Origin: Bacillota bacterium
Lineage (GTDB): Bacteria; Bacillota; Clostridia; Peptostreptococcales; Anaerovoracaceae
Assembly: GCA_017437745.1 (NCBI GenBank)
Contig: JAFRYI010000006.1
Coordinates: 65,964-114,265, forward strand
Length of the DNA stretch: 48,302 nt
Direction: 5' to 3'
A program made the position numbers and the translations under genes. The notes under the pieces are model-generated. The model saw only the letters and a list, made by a program, of their open reading frames with translations, made no database searches and was not told the origin of the DNA. The first letter of the stretch is position 1; each line of letters begins with the position of its first letter. Shown here piece by piece: positions 8,324 to 17,657 of the stretch.

Positions 8324-8352
8324 TTGCAAATCCCGCGTTTTTATTCCATAAT
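8324..8352 (+). promoter_or_regulatory. Candidate sigma-A promoter for the cupin-like gene
   Basis: TTGCAA (8324-8329), 17-bp spacer, CATAAT (8347-8352). It would produce a leader of about 95 nt before the ATG at 8454. Confidence 0.55.
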
Positions 8353-8453
8353 TTTATATGACGGACCGCAAGCAGGCGATCCGGAAAAGATGCCGCGTGT
8401 CACCCGGACATGTCAAAAGGATCCGGGGCAGAAGCGGCCGGGGAGGTTTAAAA

Positions 8454-8948
8454 ATGTCGGAAGTAAAAACATATTACAATAACGAAGGTCCCAAAGGCGC
8501 TCAGGTGGTCTGCGAGCTTAAGCTGCCGCCGTACCACGCAACGCCGGAAGCCATAGCCAAATACGAAAAATACGGAAAGCGCATCCTGTGGATAGACAGC
8601 AACGTAGTTCCGGGAAGTTTCCAGATGAACTCTTCCTGGTACTTCCACCCCAACAAGCCCGAGGGCAAGGTGGTAGTGGACAAGAACCTGCCGGCAACGC
8701 AGTCGCACGTCCACGAGGACGCGGACGAGATCGTGGCCTTCTACGGCTCGGATCCGGAGCATCCGGAAGAACTTAACGGCGAGATAGAATTCTGGATAGA
8801 CGGCGAAAGATACGTGTTCACCAAGAGCGTAATGGTGTTCCTTCCCGCGGGCATGCCGCACGGACCGCTCTTCATCCTTAAGGTGGACAAACCCATCTTC
8901 CACTATTCCGTAGTTACAAGCAGGGAATACAGTTTCGAAGGCAAATAG
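8454..8948 (+). CDS. Cupin-like small protein
   Basis: This 164-residue protein has a probable single cupin fold. Metal-site-like residues are arranged in the usual way: THxHxxxDE in the form TQSHVHEDADEIVAFYGSD, and later FLPAGMPHGPLF, where the last histidine is the normal cupin motif 2 position. A possible isomerase, dioxygenase or binding-only role cannot be told apart. I chose the ATG at 8454 because GGGAGGT lies seven bases upstream; a longer frame from 8358 has no ribosome site and begins with a low-complexity arginine/lysine stretch. The small protein gene starting at 9003 may share its transcript. Confidence 0.75.
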   Translation: MSEVKTYYNNEGPKGAQVVCELKLPPYHATPEAIAKYEKYGKRILWIDSNVVPGSFQMNSSWYFHPNKPEGKVVVDKNLPATQSHVHEDADEIVAFYGSDPEHPEELNGEIEFWIDGERYVFTKSVMVFLPAGMPHGPLFILKVDKPIFHYSVVTSREYSFEGK

Positions 8949-9002
8949 ACAGCGTTAACAGAGGTCCGGCCGGAACGGACGATCGCAGAAGAAGGTATTA
9001 CA

Positions 9003-9248
9003 TTGGCACTTATTTTCAAATACGCAATACAGCTTAAGGAAATAGCTAAGGAACGTTACGGTCTTACCATGGAGGTGACCGATAACTGCGCGGGGCAGTT
9101 CTTTACATTCGACAAACCGATACCGCAGGAATTCAAGGATTACATTACGATGTTCCTGGACGACAGGAAGATGGCTCCCATATTCTGGGACGAAAAGAGT
9201 TTTTCAGTAAAGAGTCTGTACGGCGGCAAGCACGACATACCGCTGTGA
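9003..9248 (+). CDS. Small hypothetical protein (TTG start)
   Basis: An 81-residue protein with no recognised family. It starts at TTG 9003, preceded by AGAAGGT at a normal distance. No internal ATG before residue 24 would leave a complete protein. The sequence has an amphipathic N-terminal helix (FKYAIQLKEIAKERYG) and a mixed beta-type remainder, with no membrane segment or cysteine motif. It lies 54 bp after the cupin gene and ends one base before the convergent ABC-F gene stop. Being real is supported by the ribosome site and by coding-like base use. Confidence 0.55.
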   Translation: MALIFKYAIQLKEIAKERYGLTMEVTDNCAGQFFTFDKPIPQEFKDYITMFLDDRKMAPIFWDEKSFSVKSLYGGKHDIPL

Positions 9249-9249
9249 T

Positions 9250-11196
9250 CTACTGAAGTTCCATCCAGCGCCAGTAGGCGTCGTCGAGAGCAGTCTTGGC
9301 GGCGTCTAGTTTTTTTGCGGTCTGAGCGGCTTTCTCCGGGTCTCCGAAGACTTCCGGCCTGCAAAGCTCCGCTTCCAGTTCCGCGATCAGCTGCTCCGCG
9401 TCGTGGACCGCCTGTTCCGCGTTCTCCAGCATCTTGGCGGCTCTGCGCGCCGCGGCGCTGGCTTCTTTTTTTGCTTTGTAGGCCTCCGCGCCGCTCAGCT
9501 GTTCCGGCTGCGGTGTTTCAGTCGTTCCGGTCTTTGAGGATCCTGCAGCGGATGCAGCGCCGGTCCTTGCGTCGCCTGCGGTCTCTGTGCCGCTTGCGGT
9601 CTTGCCGGATCCGTCTTCTCCGGCTCCGCGGCCTTTGCCGTTCAGCTCCGCGCGCTTTTCCTCGTAATAATCGTATTTTCCGGGATATTTCACCATGCCG
9701 TCCGCCGTCAGCTCCAGTATGGCCGTGGGCACGTGCTGCAGCAGGTAGCGGTCGTGGGATACTATTATCACCGTCCCGGGGAAGTGCATTATCGCGTCCT
9801 CGAACACTTCCTTGGCCGCTATGTCCAAGTGGTTGGTGGGCTCGTCGAATATAAGCAGGTTGGAACCGGACATCATAAGCTTAAGCAGGGCCAGGCGTGC
9901 CTTTTCGCCGCCGGCCAGGTCCGACACCTTCTTGAAAACGTCGTCTCCGCGGAAGAGGAAACTTCCCAGGATCTTCCGCAGATCCGTCTGGTCATACTTG
10001 AAGTATATGCGGTGCAGCTCCTCCAGCACGGTGTTGTCCGATACCAGGCTCTTCTGTTCCTGGTCGTAGTAGCCTGGCATTACGTTCTGTCCCAGCCTTA
10101 CGTAGCCGGTGGACGGGCGCAGCTGCCCCAGTATTATCTTAAGGAGCGTGGTCTTGCCTATGCCGTTGGCTCCCACAAGGCAGATGCGGTCGTGCTTTTT
10201 AATGTCCAGACCGACGTTCCTGAACAGCGGTTCCGCTCCGGGGTATGCGAAGGACAGCCCTTCCGCGAACACCACGTCGTTGCCGGACGCCAGCTTTTCC
10301 GAAAAGTTTATCTTAAGGGTCTCGGAGAGCATTACCGGTTTTTCCAGACGCTCCACCTGCGCCAGCCTCTTCTCCCTGGACTGCGCGCGCTTTACCAGTT
10401 TTTCCGTGCCGCGTCCCTTGTAGCGGGCTATCAGCTCTTCCTGGTGCTTTATCTCTTCCTGCTGCTGCTCGTAGTGCTTAAGGTCTATCTCGTAGCGTAG
10501 CTGCTTCTTTTCCTTGTACGTGCTGTAGTTTCCTTCGTAGCAGGTAAGGCGTCGGTTCTCTATCTCGAAGATGCGGCTTACGCACTTATCCAGGAAGTAC
10601 CGGTCGTGCGATATTATCATCAGCGTGCCGCGGTAGCCGGACAGGTAGTTCTCCAGCCATTTAAGAGTCTTTATGTCAAGGTGGTTGGTGGGCTCGTCCA
10701 GGAGCATAAGATCCGGCTCCCGGAGAAGCATTGCGCCCAGGGCCAGTCTGGTCTTTTCTCCGCCGGAGAGCGCTCCCACGGTCTGCGAAAGGCTCTGTTC
10801 GGAGAATCCGAGGGACGTTAAGATGCCGCGGGCAGCCCGTTCGAAGCTGTAGCCGTGGATGTCCTCGAAGCGCTCCGCAAGGGTCTGCCCCGCCAGAGGG
10901 CCTTTCTGCGCGGCGTTCTCCTGTCCCAGATCCATCAGCGTGTCGAAGACGCTGCGGTCTTCCGGGAAGTGCTCGCGCTGGCGCAGGTATCCCGCCGAAA
11001 GGTCGCGCGCCGCCGCTATCTCGCCGCTGTCCGGCGCAAGTTCGCCCACTATCATCTTGAAGAGCGTGGACTTTCCCGCGCCGTTGGATCCGACTACGCC
11101 TATGCGGTCGCCTTTGTTTACTGTAAAGCTGACGTCCTCCAGGACCGTCTCCACACCGAAGCTCTTATTAAGTTTTTGCGCGGATAAAATGCTCAT
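9250..11196 (-). CDS. ABC-F family ATPase (ribosome-associated or resistance type)
   Basis: A 648-residue soluble protein with two ABC ATPase domains and no membrane domain, as in the ABC-F group that acts on ribosomes. Domain 1 has Walker A GSNGAGKS and signature LSGGEKTR; domain 2 has Walker A GANGIGKTT and signature LAGGEKARL. Both carry the family-typical DEPTNHLD Walker B. The linker between them includes a basic helical stretch with HYEQQQEEIKHQEELIARYK. The C-terminal 120 residues form a low-complexity Gly/Ala/Thr region and then a charged coiled coil, a YdiF/Uup-like layout. Whether it gives antibiotic resistance or only translation-factor functions cannot be told. The ATG lacks a clear ribosome site, and the predicted promoter leaves almost no leader. 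Confidence 0.9.
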   Translation of the reverse strand: MSILSAQKLNKSFGVETVLEDVSFTVNKGDRIGVVGSNGAGKSTLFKMIVGELAPDSGEIAAARDLSAGYLRQREHFPEDRSVFDTLMDLGQENAAQKGPLAGQTLAERFEDIHGYSFERAARGILTSLGFSEQSLSQTVGALSGGEKTRLALGAMLLREPDLMLLDEPTNHLDIKTLKWLENYLSGYRGTLMIISHDRYFLDKCVSRIFEIENRRLTCYEGNYSTYKEKKQLRYEIDLKHYEQQQEEIKHQEELIARYKGRGTEKLVKRAQSREKRLAQVERLEKPVMLSETLKINFSEKLASGNDVVFAEGLSFAYPGAEPLFRNVGLDIKKHDRICLVGANGIGKTTLLKIILGQLRPSTGYVRLGQNVMPGYYDQEQKSLVSDNTVLEELHRIYFKYDQTDLRKILGSFLFRGDDVFKKVSDLAGGEKARLALLKLMMSGSNLLIFDEPTNHLDIAAKEVFEDAIMHFPGTVIIVSHDRYLLQHVPTAILELTADGMVKYPGKYDYYEEKRAELNGKGRGAGEDGSGKTASGTETAGDARTGAASAAGSSKTGTTETPQPEQLSGAEAYKAKKEASAAARRAAKMLENAEQAVHDAEQLIAELEAELCRPEVFGDPEKAAQTAKKLDAAKTALDDAYWRWMELQ

Positions 11197-11211
11197 GATT
11201 TCGTATACCGT

Positions 11212-11281
11212 ATAATATCATCAATACGGTCTTGTAACAAGGCGGGGCGGGTGCTAAAATAAATATGTCAATAAAATAACA
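11212..11281. promoter_or_regulatory. Overlapping divergent promoters of ABC-F gene and rex, with candidate Rex site
   Basis: On the plus strand TTGTAA (11232-11237), 17 bp, TAAAAT (11255-11260) drives rex. On the minus strand TTGTTA (11240-11235), 17 bp, TATTAT (11217-11212) would drive the ABC-F gene; the two -35 elements overlap in the near-palindrome CTTGTAACAAG. TGTCAATAAAATAACA (11266-11281) matches 10 of 12 fixed positions of the clostridial Rex consensus TGTTAA-N4-TTAACA and lies at the rex start point, so autoregulation is plausible. The operator call is inference from the consensus. Confidence 0.55.
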
Positions 11282-11314
11282 ATATCATTTACATATAAGA
11301 AGGCAGGCTAAACG

Positions 11315-11935
11315 ATGAATAATTATGTTTCAGACGCAGTAGTAAGAAGGCTTCCCAGGTACAGACGCTATCTTAAGAAGCTTAAGGATCAGGGCATACA
11401 GAGGATCTCCTCCAAGGATCTGGGCAACATAATGGACGTTACGGCGTCGCAGATCAGGCAGGATCTCAACCACTTCGGAGGCTTCGGCCAGCAGGGCTAC
11501 GGTTACGGCGTGGAGGAGCTGGAAGGCAAGCTGGAAGAGATAATGGGCCTGGACCGCACATACAACATAGCGTTCGTGGGCTGCGGAAGGCTCGGAAGGG
11601 CCATAATCAATTATCTGGTAGGCAACGAGCCCATATATAAGGTAGTAGGGCTCTGCGACAACCGTCCTGACATGATAGGCACGGAGATCGCCGGCATAAC
11701 GATCCAGAGCAAGGAAGATTTCAAGAAGAGGATGCAGCGCGGCATAGACATACTGGTGATAACCGCTCCCGCGGTGATAGCGGAGGAAGTGGCGGAGGAC
11801 GTTGCCGGTACGGAGATAAAGGGCGTATGGAACTTCGGCCACACGGAGCTTAACATCAAGGGCGTTAAGGTCATAAACGTCCACCTGTCCGACAGCCTGC
11901 ACGCGCTTTGCTATTACATCAATCACCCGGACTAG
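11315..11935 (+). CDS. rex: Redox-sensing transcriptional repressor Rex
   Basis: Rex senses the NADH/NAD+ ratio and represses fermentation and anaerobic energy genes when NAD+ is high. The 206-residue length is typical. An N-terminal winged helix (about residues 1-80) holds SKDLGNIMDVTASQIRQDL and the family phrase FGGFGQQGYGY. The Rossmann domain shows GCGRLGRAIINY. The C-terminus has the helix used for domain swapping. A CIRCE-independent, self-contained unit, it has its own promoter and a terminator just behind it. A candidate operator lies at its start point. The presence of Rex supports an anaerobic fermentative Gram-positive host. Confidence 0.95.
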   Translation: MNNYVSDAVVRRLPRYRRYLKKLKDQGIQRISSKDLGNIMDVTASQIRQDLNHFGGFGQQGYGYGVEELEGKLEEIMGLDRTYNIAFVGCGRLGRAIINYLVGNEPIYKVVGLCDNRPDMIGTEIAGITIQSKEDFKKRMQRGIDILVITAPAVIAEEVAEDVAGTEIKGVWNFGHTELNIKGVKVINVHLSDSLHALCYYINHPD

Positions 11936-11954
11936 AGGAAAAAGCGAATAAAAA

Positions 11955-11985
11955 AACGGGCGAGGCATTTCGCCTCGCCCGTTGT
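11955..11985. terminator. Terminator between rex and the convergent ferredoxin gene
   Basis: AACGGGCGAGGC and GCCTCGCCCGTT form a perfect 12-bp stem with a 5-nt loop. The upstream A-run gives a T-run on the minus strand, so it serves the ferredoxin gene best and rex as well. Confidence 0.85.
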
Positions 11986-11993
11986 GTTTGATA

Positions 11994-12161
11994 TTAAGCG
12001 TGAGCAGCTTCCATCGGGCAGACACCTGCGCAGGAACCGCAGTCGACGCAAGCGCTTTCGTCGATCTGATACTTTCCGTCACCTTCGGAGATGGCCCCTA
12101 CAGGGCACTCACCGGCGCAAGCTCCACAGCTGATGCACTTATCATCGATTACATAAGCCAT
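11994..12161 (-). CDS. 2[4Fe-4S] ferredoxin, 55 residues
   Basis: Read on the minus strand from the ATG (CAT at 12159-12161) this gives a 55-residue protein beginning MAYVIDDKC. Two classic clusters are present: C9-I-S-C12-G-A-C15-A-G-E-C19-P and C38-V-D-C41-G-S-C44-A-G-V-C48-P. This is the clostridial-type ferredoxin that carries electrons between pyruvate oxidation, hydrogenases and other low-potential enzymes. A strong TAAGGAGGT ribosome site lies directly upstream (12167-12175 reversed), and a promoter-like TTGCTC/TATAAT pair lies further up. It is too short for ordinary length filters but all features support a real gene. Confidence 0.93.
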   Translation of the reverse strand: MAYVIDDKCISCGACAGECPVGAISEGDGKYQIDESACVDCGSCAGVCPMEAAHA

Positions 12162-12203
12162 AGTTTACCTCCTTAAACCATAAGAAACGTTTCAAACGAC
12201 TGT

Positions 12204-12231
12204 ATTATAGCATATTAATTGTGAAGAGCAA
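12204..12231 (-). promoter_or_regulatory. Candidate promoter of the ferredoxin gene
   Basis: On the minus strand TTGCTC (12231-12226), a 16-bp spacer and TATAAT (12209-12204). The -35 abuts the GTG start of the divergent gene at 12232. Confidence 0.55.
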
Positions 12232-13056
12232 GTGATTATTTACGGATTATCCGGTAAAAGCGGCACCGGAAAAAGCTACAACGCCATAGAGCTGTGCGCG
12301 CGCATGGGGATAGAGGCCATCGTGGACGACGGTCTGTTCATCGTGTCCGGAAAAATAGTCGCCGGGACCTCCGCGAAAAAGCAGAAGACCAAGATCCGCG
12401 CCATAAAGACAGCCATATTCGAGGACGAGGAACAGAGCCTGGAGGTCCGCAGAGCCATAGAGAAGGTCTCGCCGAAGAGCATACTGGTAATAGGCACTTC
12501 GGACCGCATGGTGGACATCATATCCGGGCGGCTGCATCTGCCTCCGGTAACGGAATACGTGCACATAGAGGACATAACCACGGACGCCCAGAGAGCCAAG
12601 GCCCACGAGATGCGCGAACGCAGCGGCATGCACGTCATCCCGGCGCCCACCCTGCAGGTGCGCAAGCAGTTCTCCGGGTATTTTCTGAACCCTAGGCGCA
12701 GTTTCCGTCAGGAGCGTCCCGATCAGGACGGCGGCGAAAAGACCGTAATGAGGCCCAAGTACAGCTATCTGGGCAAGTTCGAGATCTCGGAAAAGGTAAT
12801 AAGCGACATAGTCGGCTACATAGTGTCCGTAACGCCCGGCGTTTCGCAGGTGATAATGGCCGGCTCCTCGCCGGACGAGGACAACAATCTTTACATAAGG
12901 GTAATAATCACCGTGGAGTGGGGCAGCCGCATCCGCACCGCCGCTGCGGAGCTGCAGAGGCGGATAGTGGAAGAGGTGTCCCGCATGACCAACTTCAACA
13001 TCAACGGCGTATCCGTGGAGGTCCGCGGGTTCAAGTCCAAGGGCGCCGCGGGCTGA
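12232..13056 (+). CDS. P-loop ATPase fused to an Asp23/Gls24 (DUF322)-like domain
   Basis: A 274-residue protein. The N-terminus is a nucleotide-binding domain with Walker A GLSGKSGTGKS at residues 5-15, followed by a kinase-like region with VHIEDITTD. The C-terminal about 95 residues look like an Asp23/Gls24 envelope-stress domain: ISEKVISDIVGYIVSVTPGV, a middle of ITVEWGSRI, and a closing INGVSVEVRGFK. Asp23 proteins associate with the membrane through partners, so this could be a nucleotide-regulated scaffold, but no role is established. The GTG start has only a weak upstream AAGAGCA; no better start is visible. A weak hairpin terminator follows. It stands alone between the ferredoxin gene and groESL. 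Confidence 0.7.
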   Translation: MIIYGLSGKSGTGKSYNAIELCARMGIEAIVDDGLFIVSGKIVAGTSAKKQKTKIRAIKTAIFEDEEQSLEVRRAIEKVSPKSILVIGTSDRMVDIISGRLHLPPVTEYVHIEDITTDAQRAKAHEMRERSGMHVIPAPTLQVRKQFSGYFLNPRRSFRQERPDQDGGEKTVMRPKYSYLGKFEISEKVISDIVGYIVSVTPGVSQVIMAGSSPDEDNNLYIRVIITVEWGSRIRTAAAELQRRIVEEVSRMTNFNINGVSVEVRGFKSKGAAG

Positions 13057-13099
13057 CAGGTCTTCAGCTCCCGGACCGCTAGCATTTCAGGTGTTCAAG

Positions 13100-13139
13100 G
13101 AAGAGTCAGCGAGGCTTTCAAAGGCTTCACCGACTCTTC
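13100..13139 (+). terminator. Possible terminator before groES promoter
   Basis: GAAGAGTC and GACTCTTC form an 8-bp stem around a 24-nt loop, followed by a short T-containing stretch (TTAAAA). The outer bases CAGGT and ACCTG (13089-13150 area) could extend it. Weak but placed correctly. Confidence 0.4.
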
Positions 13140-13151
13140 TTAAAATACCTG

Positions 13152-13179
13152 TTGACATTGAAATATTAAGCGTTATAAT
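13152..13179 (+). promoter_or_regulatory. groESL promoter
   Basis: A consensus TTGACA (13152-13157), 16-bp spacer and consensus TATAAT (13174-13179). The CIRCE operator covers the start region right behind it. Confidence 0.88.
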
Positions 13180-13183
13180 AGGT

Positions 13184-13210
13184 TTAGCACTCGGGAAGAT
13201 AGAGTGCTAA
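13184..13210. promoter_or_regulatory. CIRCE operator (HrcA binding site)
   Basis: The sequence TTAGCACTC-N9-GAGTGCTAA is a perfect CIRCE palindrome. HrcA binds it and represses groESL until heat or folding stress titrates HrcA through GroEL. The operator sits five bases downstream of the -10, so binding blocks initiation. The hrcA gene itself is not in the window. Confidence 0.97.
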
Positions 13211-13250
13211 CATGGTCAATAAAAACTATTACATATACGGAGGTACATCA

Positions 13251-13535
13251 ATGAAACTCAGACCTTTAGGAGACCGCGTAGTGCTTAAGCGCGACGACGC
13301 CGAAGAGAAGACCGCAAGCGGTCTGTTCATAGCGGGAACCGCCAAGGAGCAGCCGCAGTTCGGTACTGTCGTGGCGGTCGGACCCGGAGCGGTAGTAGAA
13401 GGAAAGCGTCAGCCTTTGGACGTTAAGGAAGGCGACAAAGTCTTCTTCGCAAGGTTCGGCGGCACCGAGATCAAGATCGACGGAGAAGAATACATAGTTA
13501 TAGGACAGTCGGACATTCTGGCTGTAATAGAGTAA
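13251..13535 (+). CDS. groES: Co-chaperonin GroES
   Basis: GroES caps the GroEL barrel during ATP-driven folding. From ATG 13251 the protein has 94 residues, starting MKLRPLGDRVVLKR, the standard N-terminus; GGAGGT lies at 13239-13244. The frame is open further upstream to 13212, but that start would lie almost on the transcription start and has no ribosome site. The mobile loop EEKTASGLFIAG and the C-terminal strand IDGEEYIVIGQSDILAVIE are normal. It forms an operon with groEL, 12 bp apart, under the CIRCE operator. Confidence 0.97.
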   Translation: MKLRPLGDRVVLKRDDAEEKTASGLFIAGTAKEQPQFGTVVAVGPGAVVEGKRQPLDVKEGDKVFFARFGGTEIKIDGEEYIVIGQSDILAVIE

Positions 13536-15188
<1,653 letters not shown>

Positions 15189-15228
15189 TTCGTCGGAACT
15201 CGTACCGGACCACTGAATAAACTAAAGC

Positions 15229-15260
15229 AACGGAGGGAGCGAAATGCTTCCTCCGTTTTA
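15229..15260 (+). terminator. Terminator of groESL operon
   Basis: AACGGAGGGAGC and GCTTCCTCCGTT (one G-T wobble) form a 12-bp stem with a 5-nt GAAAT loop, followed by TTT. Confidence 0.85.
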
Positions 15261-15334
15261 CTATGCTCCGGCAATTTGATATACTAATTAAAAAGCGGCC
15301 CGTCGGAAAAACGCCGGCCGCCGGAGGCATCGCG

Positions 15335-16147
15335 ATGAAAGACATAATGACTGCGCCGTTCCTGGTAAAGACGGTGCGCACGATAACGGAAATGTACCGC
15401 CACGGCTGGGACGAAAGAAACGGCGGCAACGTAAGCCTGCTGCTGGATGAGGTGGAAGTTAAGGACTACGTGGATATAACGAAGGTCCTGCGGACCATTC
15501 CCACCGGGTTCGAAGCGCCGGAGCTGGACGGAAGGTATTTCCTGGTCACGAGCACGGGCAGCTATTTCAGGAACGTACAGTACGAGCCGGAGAAGGATCT
15601 GGGACTGCTGCGTCTGGCAGACGGCGGCAGAACGGCGGAGCTGCTGTGGGGATACGAGGACGGCGGAAAGTTTACCAGCGAATTTGCCGCGCACATCCTC
15701 AGCCATAAGTCGCGTCTGTCGGTCGATCCGCAGAACCGTGTAATAATGCACTCCCACCCGGCCAACCTCATCGCCATGACTTACGTCCACGGCCTGGACG
15801 AGAGGGAGTTCACCCGCACGCTGTGGCGCATGGAGACCGAATGCATGATCGTGTTCCCGGACGGCGTAAACGTCCTTCCGTGGATGCTATGCGGCACCAA
15901 CGAGATAGGCGAGGCGACGGCGGAGAAGATGAAGACCGCGCGCCTGGTGGTCTGGGCCCAGCACGGAATATACGGCGCGGGAAGCGACCTGGACGAGGCT
16001 TTCGGGCTCATAGAGACCGCCGACAAAGCCGCGGAGATATACCTTAAGATCGCGCATCTTCCGGTAAAGCAGACCCTTACGGACGAGGATCTGCGGCTGA
16101 TCGCAGGGCACTTCGGAGGCAAGGTCCGGGAAGGCTGGCTGGACTGA
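15335..16147 (+). CDS. rhaD: Rhamnulose-1-phosphate aldolase
   Basis: RhaD splits L-rhamnulose 1-phosphate into dihydroxyacetone phosphate and lactaldehyde. From ATG 15335 the protein has 270 residues, matching E. coli RhaD (274). Shared landmarks, by my recollection of the E. coli enzyme, are GWDERNGGN, VTSTGSYFRNVQ, VIMHSHPANLIAMTYV with two zinc-site histidines, TECMIVFPDGVNVLPWM, and QHGIYGAGSDLDEAFGLI with the third histidine. A GGAGGC ribosome site sits seven bases upstream; a longer frame from 15263 crosses the groEL terminator flank and has no site. No rhamnose isomerase, kinase or transporter is near. A strong terminator follows, so it stands alone here. Confidence 0.9.
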   Translation: MKDIMTAPFLVKTVRTITEMYRHGWDERNGGNVSLLLDEVEVKDYVDITKVLRTIPTGFEAPELDGRYFLVTSTGSYFRNVQYEPEKDLGLLRLADGGRTAELLWGYEDGGKFTSEFAAHILSHKSRLSVDPQNRVIMHSHPANLIAMTYVHGLDEREFTRTLWRMETECMIVFPDGVNVLPWMLCGTNEIGEATAEKMKTARLVVWAQHGIYGAGSDLDEAFGLIETADKAAEIYLKIAHLPVKQTLTDEDLRLIAGHFGGKVREGWLD

Positions 16148-16171
16148 GCTCGCAGGCATCATAACTGACGG

Positions 16172-16200
16172 AAAGAACGGTCTTCGGACCGTTCTTTTTT
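16172..16200 (+). terminator. Strong terminator after rhaD
   Basis: AAAGAACGGTC-TTCG-GACCGTTCTTT is a perfect 11-bp stem with a stable TTCG tetraloop, followed by TTT. One of the clearest terminators in the window. Confidence 0.95.
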
Positions 16201-16235
16201 GTTCTGTTTTTCACACTGACAACACCTCCGCTACC

Positions 16236-16264
16236 TTTTTAACTCCCGCCCGTTATGGTATAAT
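16236..16264 (+). promoter_or_regulatory. Candidate promoter of the lipoprotein gene
   Basis: A consensus TATAAT (16259-16264) lies 17 bp after a poor -35 (TTTTTA). The start codon lies 36 bp downstream. Confidence 0.4.
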
Positions 16265-16299
16265 AAACTGTTACCAAAGCATCTTACAGGAGGCCTAAA

Positions 16300-17601
16300 A
16301 TGAAGAAAAAGATAGCATTCGTTCTGGCATTGATCATGATACTTGCGGTGGCTCTTTCCGCTTGCGGAAACGCGAAGCCCTCCGGCGAGACGGTCACCAA
16401 GGACTCGCTGATAGGCGCGTACCGCAAGAAGTTGGAGGAATCCGGCAGCGCCGCTTATAAGATACTCATCGACATGAAGATAGGCGTAAGCGCTGTCGGA
16501 CAGTCCCAGAACATGGAAATGACCGGCGAGATGGATGTCGAGACAACGCAGGACGCCGCGCACATTTCCGGAAGCGTGACCGGAAACACGCAGGGTCAGA
16601 CCCAGACCAGCAAGATCGAGACCTACAGCATAAAGAACGGCGATGCCTTCGACGTATATACCTTCAGCGACGGAAACTGGGTCAAGCAGACCTCTCCGGT
16701 CGCCGTCAAGGGAGACATACAGGCTATGCTCGCGCTCCACGACCCCTCTTCCATGGAGATGACGGAGACCGATACCGAGTACCTGGTAAACGGTACGCTG
16801 TCTTTGGCTGAGGCATTCGATGCTCTTAAGAACTATATAAGCGGCTACGACCAGATCGGGGAATTCGATCTCAGCAGCCTGGATCTAAAGAGTGTCGATC
16901 CCGCGAAGACCATCTATCACTTCGATAAGAAGACCAAGGAACCCACTGCCGTCGATCTGGACATGACCGACTGCGCCAAGGGCCTCATGGAACAGCTTGT
17001 AAAGTCCCTGACTGGCTCTCTGATGCCCGAAAATACCAGCGGCATAGATATATCCTCTTTAATAAAAATAAACGCTGAAAAGCTCGTTATTTCCGTTAAG
17101 GACATAGTGTTCGGCAAGGACATCAGGATCGAGCTTCCGGAGGAGGCGAAGAAAGCTTCCGAAGTGCCTTCCTACGACGGGCAGGCCACCGCGATGAAAG
17201 ATTTCTACGTGGAGGAGCTGAAGATCAGCCTTCCCGACACCTTCGAGGAGGAAGACGTGACGGGCTATACGAAGGCTTTCTTCGACAACTACTCGGCGGT
17301 GCTCGTCCTCAGGGAGGACAAAGCGGACCTTGCGAACTACGCGGAGAACATGGACGAATACGTGAAGCTCGTGGTCAGCGCGAACGAATCCAGAGGGATC
17401 AGTGAACCCGTATACGTAAACGGCAGGCCGACCTTCGAATACGACGCGACCGCGAACGACATTACATACAGATATTACACAACGCTGTACGAATCCGACG
17501 AAGCTTTCTGGATCGTTCAGTTCGCGAGCATGAAGCAGGCCTACGACGTTTTCAGGAACCTGTACGTGCAGTTCTCGGACAACGTAGTGTTCGCTCACTG
17601 A
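16300..17601 (+). CDS. Putative lipoprotein of unknown function
   Basis: A 433-residue exported lipoprotein. The signal peptide MKKKIAFVLALIMILAVALS ends in lipobox LSAC, making C22 the lipid-modified residue. The mature protein is rich in charged and Thr/Ser residues and contains no further membrane segment or cysteine motif. The middle (about residues 70-280) resembles LolA/LppX-like or DUF6612-type lipid-binding beta folds in amino-acid style only; I cannot assign it. The C-terminal 140 residues (from about LPDTFEEEDVTGYTKAF) form a second part. An AGGAGG ribosome site is clear. It precedes a MacB-like ABC transporter by 56 bp, suggesting it is an accessory lipoprotein, but this is context only. 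Confidence 0.72.
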   Translation: MKKKIAFVLALIMILAVALSACGNAKPSGETVTKDSLIGAYRKKLEESGSAAYKILIDMKIGVSAVGQSQNMEMTGEMDVETTQDAAHISGSVTGNTQGQTQTSKIETYSIKNGDAFDVYTFSDGNWVKQTSPVAVKGDIQAMLALHDPSSMEMTETDTEYLVNGTLSLAEAFDALKNYISGYDQIGEFDLSSLDLKSVDPAKTIYHFDKKTKEPTAVDLDMTDCAKGLMEQLVKSLTGSLMPENTSGIDISSLIKINAEKLVISVKDIVFGKDIRIELPEEAKKASEVPSYDGQATAMKDFYVEELKISLPDTFEEEDVTGYTKAFFDNYSAVLVLREDKADLANYAENMDEYVKLVVSANESRGISEPVYVNGRPTFEYDATANDITYRYYTTLYESDEAFWIVQFASMKQAYDVFRNLYVQFSDNVVFAH

Positions 17602-17657
17602 CGGAACGGCTCTGACGGTGCGGCGCGGAAGGATCGATTGCGTGTAACTGCTGACTG

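Noticed and set aside
9315..9854. Arg/Pro/Leu-rich plus-strand frame at the ABC-F gene end
   Set aside because: Antisense shadow of the Gly/Ala/Thr-rich ABC-F linker and coiled coil.
13212..13250. Upstream ATG for groES
   Set aside because: Directly behind CIRCE and lacking a ribosome site; ATG 13251 has GGAGGT and the normal GroES N-terminus.
15263..15334. Longer start for the aldolase
   Set aside because: Would begin next to the groEL terminator without a ribosome site; ATG 15335 has GGAGGC and fits RhaD length.
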